Positions 34,339 through 46,784 of a stretch of DNA of 64,000 nucleotides are shown piece by piece. The notes under the pieces were generated by a model that worked only from the letters and a program-made list of their open reading frames with translations, made no database searches and was not told the origin of the DNA. The stretch covers positions 57,623,466 through 57,687,465 of the forward strand of contig NC_134082.1 of NCBI RefSeq assembly GCF_000715075.1, written 5' to 3'. Each line of letters opens with the position of its first letter. The stretch's first letter is position 1. Origin of the DNA: Nicotiana tabacum. Its lineage: Eukaryota > Streptophyta > Magnoliopsida > Solanales > Solanaceae. A program made the translations under genes and the position numbers.

Positions 34339-37300
34339 ATGAATGCTCTCATTTAGAATATAAGTTCAGTCAACACACAGCAGGCCTTTAAAAGGTTGAC
34401 AAAAATGCACAGGAAAAATCACTATGATTTTGTAGGATTAATGGAGCCAAAGCAACAAGCAAAAAAAATGGAAAGGTGAAGAAACAAGATAGGACTTGCA
34501 CAAGCAATTTCAAATGTTTCCAACAAGATCTGGGCATTCATAGATGAAGTATTTGAAGTAACTGTCATGTACAATATGGTGCAACAATTAACACTACGAT
34601 TGGTTCATACTGAATCGCATGTGGAGTTTGTTCTAACTTTGATATATGCTAAATGTGATGCAATTGAGAGGATAGAATTATGGGATCATTATATGAAATG
34701 AAAAGGGATATGAATGCACCATGGCTAGTAGGGGAGATTTCAATGTAATATGGGACGAAGAAGAGAAGTTAGGCGGGTTACCTGTGTCATTGAATGAAAT
34801 TGATGATTTTTGACACTGCGTCAACACTTGCAATCTCTTCGATCTTGGATTTAAGGTAGCTTATTCACATGGTGGAATGGGAGAGCAGAGGAAGACTGTA
34901 TATTCAAAAGGCTAGACAGATGCTTGGCCAATTTACAATTCCAACAAACATTTCCGGGAATAGAGGTGCAACATTTGGCAAAGACTGGTTCTGATCATAG
35001 TCCAATGTATCTGAAGTGTGATACTGAGACTCCACCAATAAAAAAGCCTTTTAAGTTCTTGAATTTTTGGGTGGAACATGCAACTTTTAAAGACGTGGTG
35101 AGAGAGAACTGGACAGCTGATTTCAGTGCAAATCCTTTTATTATTCATAATCACAAGTTAAAAAAATTAAAGAAAGCCCTTTCATTGTAGAGTAAGGCTA
35201 CGTTTGGAAATATTTTCCAAAAGATAGCAAGCATGGAGGAGGTAGTGATAGTTCACGAAGCAGAATTTGAAGCAAATCCTACAGGGATGAACAGGGAAAG
35301 GCTACAAAAGGTTCAGGCAGAATTGATCAAATGTCTTGCACTAGAGGAGAAATTTTGGCAACAAAAGGCGGGCATGACTTGGTTCAAGAAAGGGTATAGG
35401 AATACTTATTTCTTCCACGCACAAGTGAGAGGTAGGAGGAAGAGACTTCAGCTTAACAGAATTCAAGATAGTGGAGGAACATGGATTGAAGAAGAAAAAG
35501 AAATTGTAGAAGAGGCTATCAGATTTTACGAGGAACAGTTCACAGAAACAGCTTCTCCTTCTTTATTTGAGATCGTAGACCATGTTCCTAATCTGATGAA
35601 CAATAAATAGAATGCAGAATTGATTAAGCAGCCAACAAAAGAGGAGGTTAAAAAGGCAGTATTTGGACTTAATGGTGATAGTGCTGGAGGGCCAGATGGT
35701 ATGACAGGCAAGCTATATCATTCTTGTTGGGACATAATAGGGGATGACCTGTTCGACATGGTGAGGGCTTTTTTCAATGGTAATGAGCTACCAAAGTGTG
35801 TAACACACACAAACCTAGTTCTAATACCAAAGAAAAAAGAAGTTACCACTTTTTCTAATCTAAGACCCATAAGCCTCAGTAATTTTTCAAATAAGGTTAT
35901 ATCGAGGGTCGTACATGAAAGGCTTGTGTAATTTCTCCCAAATCTGATATCGGAGGAACAGTCAGGTTTTGTTAAGGGCAGGAATATAGTAGAAAACATC
36001 CTTTTAACTCAGGAGATAGTCACTGACATTAGGCTTAGAACTAAGGCTGGACCTAATGTCATCCTGAAGCTAGATATGACCAAAGCTTATGATAGATTAT
36101 CTTGACTATTCCTAACAAAGGTAATGAGAAAGATGGGATTCACAGAAAGGTTGATAGGGATTGCCTTTGGATTAGTTTCAAATAATTGGTATTCTATTCT
36201 AATCAATTGTCAAGCTTATGGTTTCTTTAAATCCTCAAGAGGAGTAAAACAAGGTGATCCTGTATCTCCAACTTTGTTTATCCTGGCAGCAGAAGCATTA
36301 TCTAGGGGCCTCAATGCACTTCATACTAACCTGTATTTTTGTGGATTTGGAATGCCAAAGTGGAGTCCAAAGATCAATCATTTGGCGTATGCAGATGACA
36401 TGATTATTTTTTCATCATCTGATGAAACTTCTTTGATGCTGATTATGCAAGTGTTGAATGCATATGAAAATGCATCTGGGCAGCTTATTAACAAGACCAA
36501 ATCAGCTGTGTACCTGCATCATTTAACACACATGGATGTGGTCAGCAAGGTGGAAAGGATCACAGGCATTCATAAGAATGAATTTCCTATCACATACCTA
36601 GGTTGTCCTATCTTTTATGCAAGGAGAAAGTTGGAATACTATCAGCCCCTAATTACTAAGGTAATGGACAAAATGCAATCCTGGCATCAGTAGGGGGAAG
36701 GGTAGTTCTCATATCCCATGTGCTGTAAAGCATGCCTATGCATCTACTATCAGTTGTAAACCCTCTCAAATATGTGATAAATAGGTTGCACAAATTGTTT
36801 GCTCAGTTTTTCTGGAGCAGCTTTGTAGGAGGAACTAGTAGGCATCGGGCTTCATGGAATACCTTATGCATGCCAGTTGAGGAAGGAGGAATAGGTTTCA
36901 GGTCACTACATGATGTAACAAAAGCATTATTCAGCAAGTTGTGGTGGAATTTCAGAACAAAACCAAGCCTATGGAGCTCTTTTGTATGTCAGAAATATTG
37001 TAAGAAAATGAATTCAGTAGTTGTTCCATGGAAAAGGGGGTCTCATATTTGGAGAAAAATGTTGGAATGCAGAGATCTTATTGAACATCAAATCTTTTGG
37101 CAAACAAAAAAGGGATCCTCAATTTTTTGATTTGAAAACTGGATAGGTCTTGGGGCACTATATTTTTTAGCTCCTCGGGACTTTGGCATAGATGAAACAG
37201 TACAAAATGTACATGAAGTTACCTTAGATGGTGGGTGGGATGTGGACAGGCTATTTGAAATGCTTCCTGAAGACTTAGCAGTACACATTCTAGAGAAAAT

Positions 37301-38471
37301 CAAACCACCTTCACCTCAGCAGGTTCTTGATGTGCCTTGTTGGATGCTGGAAATAAGAGGATATTTCAGTGTTAAGTCAGCATGGGATTATACTAGAAGA
37401 AGAGATGAACCAATAACAGCTTATAGAATGATTTGGGTAAAGGGACTGCCTTTTAAAATAGCATTTTTCATGTGGAAAGTGTGGAAAGCAAAGTTACCTT
37501 TAGATGATTTCTTGAAAAAGGTAGGCTATTGCATGCCATCAAAATGCTGGTATTGTGTACATCCTGATGAGGAATCTCTTCAGCATTTGTTTTTTAGATC
37601 AGAAACTGCAAAGACAACTTGGAAGTATTTTCTATCGAGGGATGGAATAGCTATGGAAGGACTTACATTGCACCAAGCAATCACAAAATGTTGGACTGCA
37701 AATGTTTGCTTAAGGCTCAAACCGGTAATGCAAGCACTCCCTTCATGCGTAGTATGGGAACTATGGAAAAGAAGAAATAGTATGAAGTATGGTAATGCTG
37801 TGATAACTAGCAGGGTGATTTATCAAGTGTCATCAAATCTCGAGGCATTGGTGAAAGTGAGAATGCCTGGGATGGACATGGTACCTCACAAATGGAAAGA
37901 CCTTCTAGCCATGATGGAAAATTTCACTCCTAAACTTAAAGTTACCAAAGTCATGTGGGAACCTCCAAGTACAGGATGGCTAAAGGTTAATACAGACGGG
38001 GCATCGAGGGGAAATCCAGGCAGGAGCTCAATAGGTTTTTGTATAAGAAATGAAAATGGTGACATAGTCAAGTCTGTAGGGAGGGAGATTGAGGAGACAA
38101 CAAACACAATAGCTGAAGCGAAGGCCATGTTAGAAGCACTAAGGTTCTGCAGATTTCAACAATACTCTCATGTATGGCTTCAAACTGACTCAATGTTATT
38201 AGAAAAGATAATGGATGGGATTTGGAAACCACCATGGATCATATCTGAGCAGGTAGAGGAAATGATACAACTAATGATTGGGGGAAATGACACAGTTACT
38301 CATATTCATAGAGAGGGCAACAAGTTGGCTGATCATTTGGCTAATTATGTTTTAGATCATGGAGAAATCGAATGCCAACAATTCTGGCACCTAGATGCAC
38401 AAGGAAGGAGGTTGGTTAATGAAGATAAGATGCAATGTCCAAGTCTAAGGGTGAAGGTGGACAGAATATAA
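34339..38471 (+). pseudogene. LINE ORF2: endonuclease, reverse transcriptase, RNase H
   Basis: Starts ATG 34339 with a stop after five codons. The endonuclease region (to about 35000) is damaged but keeps G-D-F-N-V (about 34733) and S-D-H-S-P (about 34990). RT runs about 35620-36690 with G-P-D-G-M and catalytic Y-A-D-D (36388-36399). A zinc-binding RT-associated region lies near 37380-37640. RNase H (about 37980-38350) has T-D-G-A, an E-A-K-A helix, T-D-S and N-x2-A-D. Stops at 35188, 35608, 35929, near 36103 and 36691, a frameshift near 36700 and a stop at 37127. The last 409 codons (37242-38471) are open. Nicks target DNA and copies RNA in intact elements. Confidence 0.85.
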
Positions 38472-39737
38472 GAAGCAAGGAGAATAGAAATAGCAGGAGG
38501 CATGTCAACTTAATCGACCATCAAATCCTAAGGGAGGAGGGTGTCTCTAGCGCGCAGGTACAATTATGTTATATTAAAGAACAAAAACATTCCAGTAATC
38601 AAGATGGGCACGTGATATTATGCTCATTAAAAGATAACAATTCTATTTAAATATGCACAAGCATGCTAGGGACTTGGAATAGAGGGATGCGAAAAACATT
38701 TCATGAAAGCACATGGTTTATTCTGAAAAGCGAGAAGCATGTCTCTTGGTCTGGGATGCGCATTCGACCAAAAACAATTGCAGGAAGGGAAAAACAATGC
38801 ACAAGCATGAAGGGTAGCAAATGCTGCAACAAGAGCAGTTGGGGAACAAGCATGCTCACACATGGAAAAGCACGCTGGAAGGTAAATCATGCTGGACATA
38901 AATGATTTTGATACTTGAGCATGCGATTCTTTAGCTCAGTTCGAGAAATGGTAGAGAATTTCCATGGAATCTCAAACACTGGAATTGAATCCATTGAATT
39001 TGAAGATACACGCATGGCCTAAGCATGGATTGGAAAGTGGTCCAGCAAGAGCATGGGGTCTTGCAACAAAAAACGAGGACATTTTAATGGAAGTGCTAAT
39101 AGCATGATGTGTTCCATCCTGGCAGCTTATCGAACAGGGAGGCTCGGCTAGAGTAAATCGAACAAAGGCTGTCGAACATGAATTTGCTCGCCAAGAGTAA
39201 ATCGAGCTCACGTGCTTCTGGAGTACACAGCACAAAGCTGTCTCCATTGATCACCTCAAGGAATCAAAAGGAGTGCAGCGAGGACAGAAGATGCAGATCA
39301 CGAACAGAAGACATGCACGCTTTATGATGTTCATCTTGACGAAAGGTTACTGGCAGCTGGGGCGTGATCGAACAGGGAGGATCGGCATTCCCAAAATGGA
39401 ATTGCACACCAAGGGTAAATTGAGGAGAGCATGCGAGGAAGCGTGTTTGAAACAAAAGAGAAAATAAGTGTCAAAAAAATATGGAATTGATACAGACAAC
39501 TGGGAATTTTTAATAGAAGGAACGTTGCATTGGGCGCTATAAAAGCCTTTCACATGCACATTCTTGGATGCAGACTTGTATTTCAAAGATTAATAGCATT
39601 AATGTGATATCAATGTTGAGTACAACACTCAATTTTGATAATAGGATATTTGTTAAATTCAAACTTTATTTCTTTCATTTCGTAGGATATCTTGACATTG
39701 TATTTTGTCTTTTATCATGTTATAAATAAAACTAACC
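38472..39737 (+). other. LINE 3' sequence, 1.25 kb, no convincing gene
   Basis: Rich in AAGCATG/GCATG strings between 38650 and 39070. It has an imperfect duplication around ATCGAACAGGGAGG (about 39128 and 39369, each after TGGCAGC-like sequence). Short open frames on both strands have no recognisable motif. Confidence 0.55.
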
Positions 39738-39769
39738 CTAGGCATTTGCCTAGCGAATTGAAAAAAAAA
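39738..39769 (+). other. LINE 3'-end hairpin and A tail
   Basis: CTAGGCA (39738-39744) and TGCCTAG (39747-39753) form a perfect inverted repeat just before the tail of nine A. A 3' hairpin recognised by the element's own RT is a known device in some LINEs; that role here is inference. Confidence 0.7.
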
Positions 39770-42700
39770 GTAAATAAAATGATTTGAAAAGAAAGAAATT
39801 AACAAAAAACGAAGGTTGTTTAATGAAAATTAGAACTGGGCCATTTTTTACCAGCCCAAGTCAGCACCCACGCCCAACCCCAAGATCGGACCATTCCCAG
39901 GCCCAATTCCCCTATACCTGATCCAGTTCCCAAACTAGCCGAACGACATCGTTTGGTTTGGGATTTAATCTCAGCCATTGAGTGCTTATGATCCAACGGT
40001 CTAGATGTGTTCCATCCTTTTAAATAAAACTTTAATAATATGACCCAAAAATTTCACCACCAGCTCTTATTTTCCTCCTCTTTCCAACCCCCATAACCAT
40101 CTTCCTCGAATCACAACCCAACTTCTCGAATATTCGTTCGAAGTTCAGACCCAAATCGCAAACTCGCCCAAACCGGCCCAAATTTACATCACACAATCCT
40201 CAGACCCCCCTCACCCCTAATCCCCAACCAAAATCCCTCGAATCTTAGTGAAACTCAACGAATTGCTGATCTAGGGTTCATGAGTCGAGCCTGTTTTGGG
40301 AGGTTTTGAAGTCATTTGATGTTTGGTTAATGCTATATGCCTATTTCTGATGAAATAGGCAAATAACATCAACGGGAAATCAATTTCGACAAGGCGACCT
40401 TATGGAGTCCGAATACAGTGAGTGTTTCTTTTTGTTTTTTATCATTTTTTTTTTGTTTTTTGTTGTTTTCATGAGTTGTGGTTCTTGATAGTTTAATTAA
40501 ATTTTGCTTTAAGTTTCTGCGTAATTCTACTTTTAGTCTAGCTTAATAATTCAATTGTCGTTTTATTTCTGTTAGAATAAATGTTATGAATAATTGTGAT
40601 TACGCATTTTTTAATTAAAGTATGTTTTCAATCTCTATATTAATTCTTTATTCGAGATTAATTCTGTTTTGGGTCCTTATGTGTTTTTTGATTTGGTGTT
40701 CAAAGGTTTTGCTGATTGTTGTTCGGATATTTTAGTTCATCTTTGGCTTCAGTTTGATTAGTCGTCTAACTAGTTCTAATTAGTTTAGTTTGTTTTGGTT
40801 TGATTAAGGCAGAATTGGAATCTTTGGGAGACTATAATCGATTTGTAGTTAGGCTAACAGAGGGTTTGAGTCATTTAATTAGGGGTTTGAAGCTTAGCTT
40901 GGTTGGGTAGTAATTTTAGGGAGGAAATAAGGGTTGTTTAGGCATGGAAAAGGGTAGTTTTATTAAGAATAGTAATTTCAAAACCAAAATAAGGGTAGTA
41001 TAGGTATTGTATAGGTAAAAGAACACCCTAGGGCCTTCTAGAATAGGACTTTAGTGTAGATTTCAGTAAACATAGGGCAGTAACTTGAGAAACAAGGCAG
41101 AAATTGAAGGACTAATCGGTGAAATCTGAAATTAAAAGAGGGAAAATGTGTGAGTGTCATCTAGAACATTCTACCCTATTTGTTGCATATAAAAGGCAAC
41201 CCCAATGCCTTCATGGAGGGGGAGACACCCCTGAAAAAATTCCCCAAAGTTTGGGGAAGCCATCAAACTTCCCCCCCCCCCCCAAGGAAGCTCCTCTCTG
41301 ATTTTTCCGATCTGAACTTGAAGTTCAGAACATTCAAAAATTCCAAAAAAAAAACCAAAAACCTAAAACAACAGAAAATCTAATAGAAAAAACAAAAAAA
41401 AAATTATTATTCCATTGGAATTTTCAGTTCAATTTCCAGTTTCCTAGTTCAAATAAAGTCTGATAAGCTGTGGTTTCAGAGAAATTTGAGATGGTTTCAC
41501 ATGAGATTAGGTCCAATTAAGGTAAGTTTGATTGAGCTTGGGTCTGGTTGAAAGTGTCGAGTTCATTTTGAGTGATTTCCAAGGTTATTTGGTCTGTTTT
41601 GAAGTTGATTCAAGTTGATCCATCACTTCGTTTGATTTTCAAACTTCTTTCTGGGCTATACTTCGATTTTCTGGGCTGTGTATTTGTTGTTGTTTGGTTA
41701 TCTCAAAGTGTTGTTGCCTGTTATCCACTACTGCTGATATTTTCTTCTTCTTTGGATCTTAATATCCAGGTACACGACTCGAGATCTCATGGTTGTAGCT
41801 TCACATGATTAGAACATGAAATAAATTGAGATTGGTTCTATTGTTGTAAATTCACTACTCCAGTGCTTTGTTATATTTGAAATGTTCTCTGTTGTGTTTT
41901 TTTTGTAGTAATTCGTTGATTGTAATTGGACTTAGACATCAGCTTAATTGTGAGGATAAAATTAGTTCGGGTAATCATTTGAACTAGATTCGAACAGAGT
42001 TTGTTGTATCTCTTGGACTGCAATGGGACTGTTTGAACAAATGGACTTTTAAATTGAATTGGTTGTCTAAACTTGTTTTAAAATTCTGAAATTAGACAGT
42101 AGGTTGCAGTTTGAAATGGCACGATTCGTGATTAACTCAGTATGTTATCTAATTCAAGTGGATTGTTAGGCTAGTTATAATAGATATTTTCATTGGGCTG
42201 AGTTAATTCGATTCTGGTTCCGTGCAATGCAATTGGTAAGATCAAAAGGAAAGCTGACGTAAGAATTGGTTCTGAGTATTAATGCAGTGACATAGGCTAA
42301 TCGTTCTAGTATTGTTGCTTGTCTAAGTCATCATCCGCTCATGTTGGGCTTCAACTTTTAGCTAACCTGGTATAATTCAATATAATATTAAGTAGGTTTG
42401 TGTTTTTTCAGAGATAAATAAGAATAGAAATCGTAGTCTCTTTTAGGTTGGCATTTTAAATAATAAATGAGACGAGCCTCGCCAAATAAAACTACAAATT
42501 GCGGGGCCCTCAATAAATATTGTCTTAATTTCTTAGAATTCGGGATGGGCCGTATAGCGAATTTCACGGCCTTCCCTAAAGATAATATGCGTTAGATTTT
42601 TTAGGCACGATTTTAATAAAATTATCTTCTTAAACTCGAGTGCGCATCGATGCAACCCAAATCCAAGTCTCAACGAAGTCGAAATGTGTTAACAACCACG

Positions 42701-43104
42701 GGTGCATTGATTGCGACGTGGTTCGAGATGCGTTTTCACGACGTTGCAACTCTTTTAAAATAATAACAAAAGTGGTTTACGGATAAAGGTCACATAAGCT
42801 AGCATGTATTAAAATCAGATAAAATCAAATACAACAGTTGAGTGACCGTGCTAGAACCACGGAACCTGGGAATGCCTAACACCTTCTCCCGGGTTAATAG
42901 AATTCCTTACTCAGATTTCTGGTTTGCGGACTGTTGACAGAGCCATATCTTTCCTCGGTTCGGGATACAACCGGTGACTTGGGACACCATTAATCTCCCA
43001 AGTGGCGACTCTGAAATCTTGATAATAAATCTCGTTCTGATTGTCCTTTAATTGGAAAAACTCCTTTATGCCCTCGCGAGGGTAGTGAAAAAAGAGGTGT
43101 GACA
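39770..43104 (+). mobile_element. 3' LTR of element B, right part
   Basis: Continues the LTR after the LINE and ends GTGTGACA at 43104, followed by TSD GTGCT (43105-43109). TATA box 41188-41194 and conserved hairpin 42864-42894 are kept. It lacks two ~135-140-bp segments of the 5' LTR (junctions near 40035 and 42321). Open frames such as 41572-41808 are mirrored in the 5' LTR but show no protein-like motif. Confidence 0.92.
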
Positions 43105-45306
43105 GTGCTTATCATCATATGTCCTATGTGTCTCCCAAACCTCCTGACCCATGTTTGTGGCTACTGGACCTGCTTTGGAGTTGTGACTCACGGCTATGTA
43201 TGAACCTGTCCTAAGGTGTTGTGTTTGGACTTCTGTTCATTTCTTCAATCTCTTTTCAAATAGTCTCTGTGTTTTACTAAATTACTTTCAAACAGACTTC
43301 CTTTTTAATTCAGTTTTTCACTAAAACCTTCAACTTGTGTCAATCACTTTCACTCTACTCCTAGTCAATAAGTTCTACCCCCTTCAGTATATGTACTACC
43401 TTGGGATCCTCTTGAGAACCCTCTGAACTCTGGCATACTGAGGCTGGCCTTTCCACACTGCACTTGTTCAATCTTTGGTTACTAAGTCTAGGTGTAAGCA
43501 CTGCCCGGGTTCCTTGAGATCGTTATGGAACTATGATGCACCAAGACTCAGACATTGTCTATGGAATTGAGGCATTTTAGGCCATTGGAGGCTTTGGACA
43601 TCTAGGCCTAATCGAAGGCTCCCTATAGAATAGCTTCTTATTTTCTTATTTACTTATGTAATTCATTCATTGGCCTGTAATAACTTGTAAGCAAATATTG
43701 GGGTATTTAGTGAAAGGGATGGGTATATACATGTTTATGGGGTAATACAGGTAGATATCATGCTCATAGGACTTCATGTTTAAATTCGATTGCCGTACCA
43801 AGTAGAAGTCATGTTCATAGGGCTTTACATCTTGTCATGTTTAGAAACCATCCCTATAGGTTTCAAATAATTCTGTAATGGAAATCATGCCTTCAACGTC
43901 TTAAAATCAGATTATATAGATGTCATGCCTATAGGACTCGATCCAGATTATGGCAAGTGTTTATGTATGTTTTAATGTCTGCATGTCTTAAATCAGCCAA
44001 GCTAATAAATGACATGCCTATATGATGTAATTTAACCCCGATTTTATTACAACAAGTGTTTATGTATGCCAACAAGCCTTTAAAATCAGTATCAATGCTA
44101 GATATCATGCCTATAGGAAACCATACTCGAAATTTTGCCTGTCAATCTAAACTAGTCTGAATAATTCGACTCGGTCCACGCCTAGTTCACTACTGAATTG
44201 GTTTAATTAAGTAACTCTTACTTAAACAAGTTCTTTAAAACTATCTTAATCTACCAATAGACAGCACGGCCATAGGATTTTCAAAAGTCCATTTCAAACC
44301 TGCTTTGTTTCACTATAAATGTAGCCATCAGTACTCCGCGTATATGCAAGCCTTTAGGGCATTTCCAAAATTGCATCTCTGAAACTGTCCCTATTGCTTA
44401 ATGTTTTCTAATCATAACAGACTTTTAAAATCGATAGGCAACTGCTAGGGTTATCACTTTTGAGTCTAATAAAAATGCTTGTCTTCTGCATATTCACCTA
44501 GATATCCTGCCTTAAGATATTGTCTAATAAAAGCCCTTAATTGTGCTTGAGTTGTGCTTTTTATGTGCTTGTTTGAGAAGGAAACTTTGAGCCTCTAATT
44601 TCTCCCTTTATATGCTGAAAGTCCTAAGGGTTTTGCTTGGCGCCTTAGAGTTTTCACCTTTAAAACCTTAGGGTTCCGTCCAGAACCACCTATAGGTAGA
44701 GGTCCTAACTCCCTCCAGGGCTATTAAGAAGGGACGAGTAGTAACACACAATAGAAATCGTTGACCAAACACTCGCTTTGCATGACTACTAAGGGGAAGG
44801 GAAGGGTATGGGATATGATGACTACGCGCTTATGTCACGTGTAGCCCTTCATTGAGGAGTGTTTACCGGACATTGTGTGGGGTGATCCTATAGTCTAACC
44901 AACCTAGGACCCATCCTTCACCAAAAATTCCTTTTTATTTAAACCTTGTTTTACAATCTTTATTCTATTACTTGAGTTACCCAACGTGTTTTACTCGCAA
45001 CCTATTTGATTTAACTGTTTATTTATATGGACTAATTTGTGAATATATGTTCAGCTAGGACCCACAGTTGTGGACCAATAGGGGTGCCTAACACCTTTCC
45101 CTCGAGGTTAATTCGATCCTTTACCATAATCTCTAGTAATGCAAACTAAGCCAAGAGTTAATCATTTTAGGTGCCCTAATGCACCATAATCCGTTAGGTG
45201 GCGACTCTTCAAATATCCAATTTCCAAAAGGAATGAGTCATTACACTCCATGAATGTCGAAACCCAGACCTCTCTACGCGAGAAGGGAAAAAAAGGGGGC
45301 GTGACA
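43105..45306 (+). mobile_element. 3' LTR of element A, right part
   Basis: Resumes at the position equivalent to about 3625 of the 5' LTR and runs to GTGACA at 45306. It carries the second motif series (about 43752-44273) and the end hairpin (45080-45102, loop TGCCTAACACCTT). The TSD copy CTTGA follows at 45307-45311. Confidence 0.92.
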
Positions 45307-45808
45307 CTTGAGATGCGACTGGGTTAACTGGAAATAAACCAGCCTGGGTCAAAGTATACATGAACCATACCATACGGCCCATAACCACATAAACTCCTGG
45401 TGCTGACATGACATCTACCGTGACTGATTCTCTGTAGCCACCTCGCCCTGCTCCTTAATAATGAGATCCTTTACTGGATCCGCTGGTGGTATAGATGGGG
45501 TAGCTACGAGATGTCCTCTCCCTTACCTTGAACTGGTGCCCTCCCCCGGCCTCTTCCTCAGACTCAAGCAATTGGGGGAAGAGATCCTCCAAGGTCTAGA
45601 ATATTCTCCATGCACGTCCTCACCATCTGTGCGAGAATAAGAGAAAGATACTTAGTATAACATCAACCGCATGATAGGAGATTAAGAAAGAGTAGTTTCC
45701 TAACACCCTATAGCCTCTACAAGATAAGTACGTAAGACAACATTAATAATTAGAAATTATAAATGGAAACATAATTAATGGAAGTAGTTGAATAAATCTT
45801 ATACATAA
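45307..45808 (-). pseudogene. Chromovirus D: start of gag and leader
   Basis: Minus-strand 5' end of D's gag (about 45660 down to 45307), which continues at 1350 once A is removed. The first methionines lie near 45630. Reading leftward the frame has many stops. The leader (45660-45808) should end in a tRNA-Met-type PBS next to the LTR, seen on the plus strand as GCTCTGATACCA, but about 90 bp of AT-rich sequence stands there instead. Confidence 0.65.
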
Positions 45809-46784
45809 TGTCACGACCCAATTTCTCCTATAGGCCGTGATGGCACCCAACATTACTGCTAGGCAAGCCAATAGTGAACTAACCACGTGATTGTTTCTTT
45901 TAACGAATTTAGAAATAGTTGATTTTTAATTATTGAACAAATGGAGTAAACACTTAATAAAATGAGAGATACAAATTTTAAGAGGAAATGGGATAAGTAA
46001 AATAACCCAAAAGTCTTCACGTGTCTACTAGCAAAATTTTCAAGACCTGGTGTCACAAGTGTAAGAGCTACTAGTAGAATGTACAAAAGATTACTACACT
46101 ACTGTCTGAAGTGAAATAGACAGAAAATACAAGCAAAAGATAGACTTTGGCTGCTATAGAATGGGCTCAGAAGGTAGCTCACTACAAAGTCTCGTGGAAA
46201 TCAAGGATGCGCGTCGGACTGATATCTAGATGCACCAGCCTCAAATCCTGCACATTTAGTGTAGAAGTGTAGCGTGAGTACATAAGCAAAATGTGCCCAA
46301 TAACTATCCAGTCTAACCTCGAAGAAGTAGTGGCGAGGGGTCGACGGGCTAATAATAAAATAATGGAAATTCTAAATAGGCATGGGCTATACAATGAAAC
46401 TGTAAAACTCAATAACAAGAAATAAACAAACCATTCTTTAGTGATAACAATTTCCTAGTAATTTTGCATCATTTAATAATTTAACCTATCAAGCCAATAA
46501 AACAATAACAAGTATAATTGGGCTCCAAGTATTATTATGCACGAGTTATGCCAAGGTCGTACTGCCTGATCCAACATACAAATATATAAATTGTGCATTG
46601 TCGAGGGTCGAACGACACGAACCATAGATGCATCTATTCGACTACCGAGGCATTGGGTCTTCTCCACAAGAAGAGAAGATACATTATAAACAACCGATTT
46701 AAAGATTTATTAAGAGGTTAATATTCAAAGAAGGACCAAATTCTTATTGACGGTCAAGCAATCTGCCCAAAACTCAAGTAAATG
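45809..46784 (-). mobile_element. LTR of chromovirus D, inner part
   Basis: Plus-strand TGTCACGACCC at 45809 is the complement of an LTR end of the GGGTCGTGACA type, also seen at the end of E's LTR. It is interrupted at 46784 by element C and resumes at 56875. Nothing coding seen. Confidence 0.7.

Larger units (their letters stand above)
31721..39769 (+). mobile_element. L1-type LINE inserted in B's 3' LTR
   Basis: About 8.05 kb: 5' UTR, ORF1, ORF2 (endonuclease, RT, RNase H), ~1.25 kb of 3' sequence, a terminal hairpin and an A9 tail. Left flank AAAAAGGAA (31712-31720) and right flank AAAAAGTAA (about 39765-39773) look like a 9-bp target duplication with one change; the right copy overlaps the A tail, so its border is uncertain. 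The uninterrupted B 5' LTR (near 13525) shows the original site. It appears full length or nearly so. Confidence 0.88.
13109..43104 (+). mobile_element. Element B: long Ogre-type LTR retrotransposon, carrying a LINE
   Basis: LTRs start TGTGAGCACG and end GTGACA. Exact 5-bp TSD GTGCT at 13104-13108 and 43105-43109. Own length about 22 kb after removing the LINE (31721-39769): LTR 4014 bp, internal 14.2 kb (17123-31306). Order: PBS, long leader, ORF1, gag, protease, intron, RT-RNase H-second RNase H-integrase, long repeat-rich 3' UTR, polypurine tract, 3' LTR. Every ORF has stops or frameshifts. In a ~160-bp sample (14161 against 40262) the two LTRs differ at about 6 positions, fewer than A's, as the nesting order requires. 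Confidence 0.93.
1351..45306 (+). mobile_element. Element A: Ogre/Tat-type LTR retrotransposon, with nested insertions
   Basis: Ty3/Gypsy element of the Tat/Ogre group: ~4.5 kb LTRs, PBS of the TGGCGACTC type, an extra ORF before the gag position, and two RNase H domains. Its own sequence is 1351-13108 plus 43110-45306; 13109-43109 is element B with one copy of B's target duplication. The internal region is only 5.0 kb against 14.2 kb in B because two deletions removed gag, protease, most of RT and the integrase core. It cannot move on its own. LTR ends are TG at both starts; the 3' LTR ends CA and the 5' LTR ends TA (decayed CA). Confidence 0.9.

Noticed and set aside
39273..39467. Short open frames in the LINE 3' region (also 38666-39247 minus)
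   Set aside because: No motif and no continuity with ORF2; treated as noncoding.
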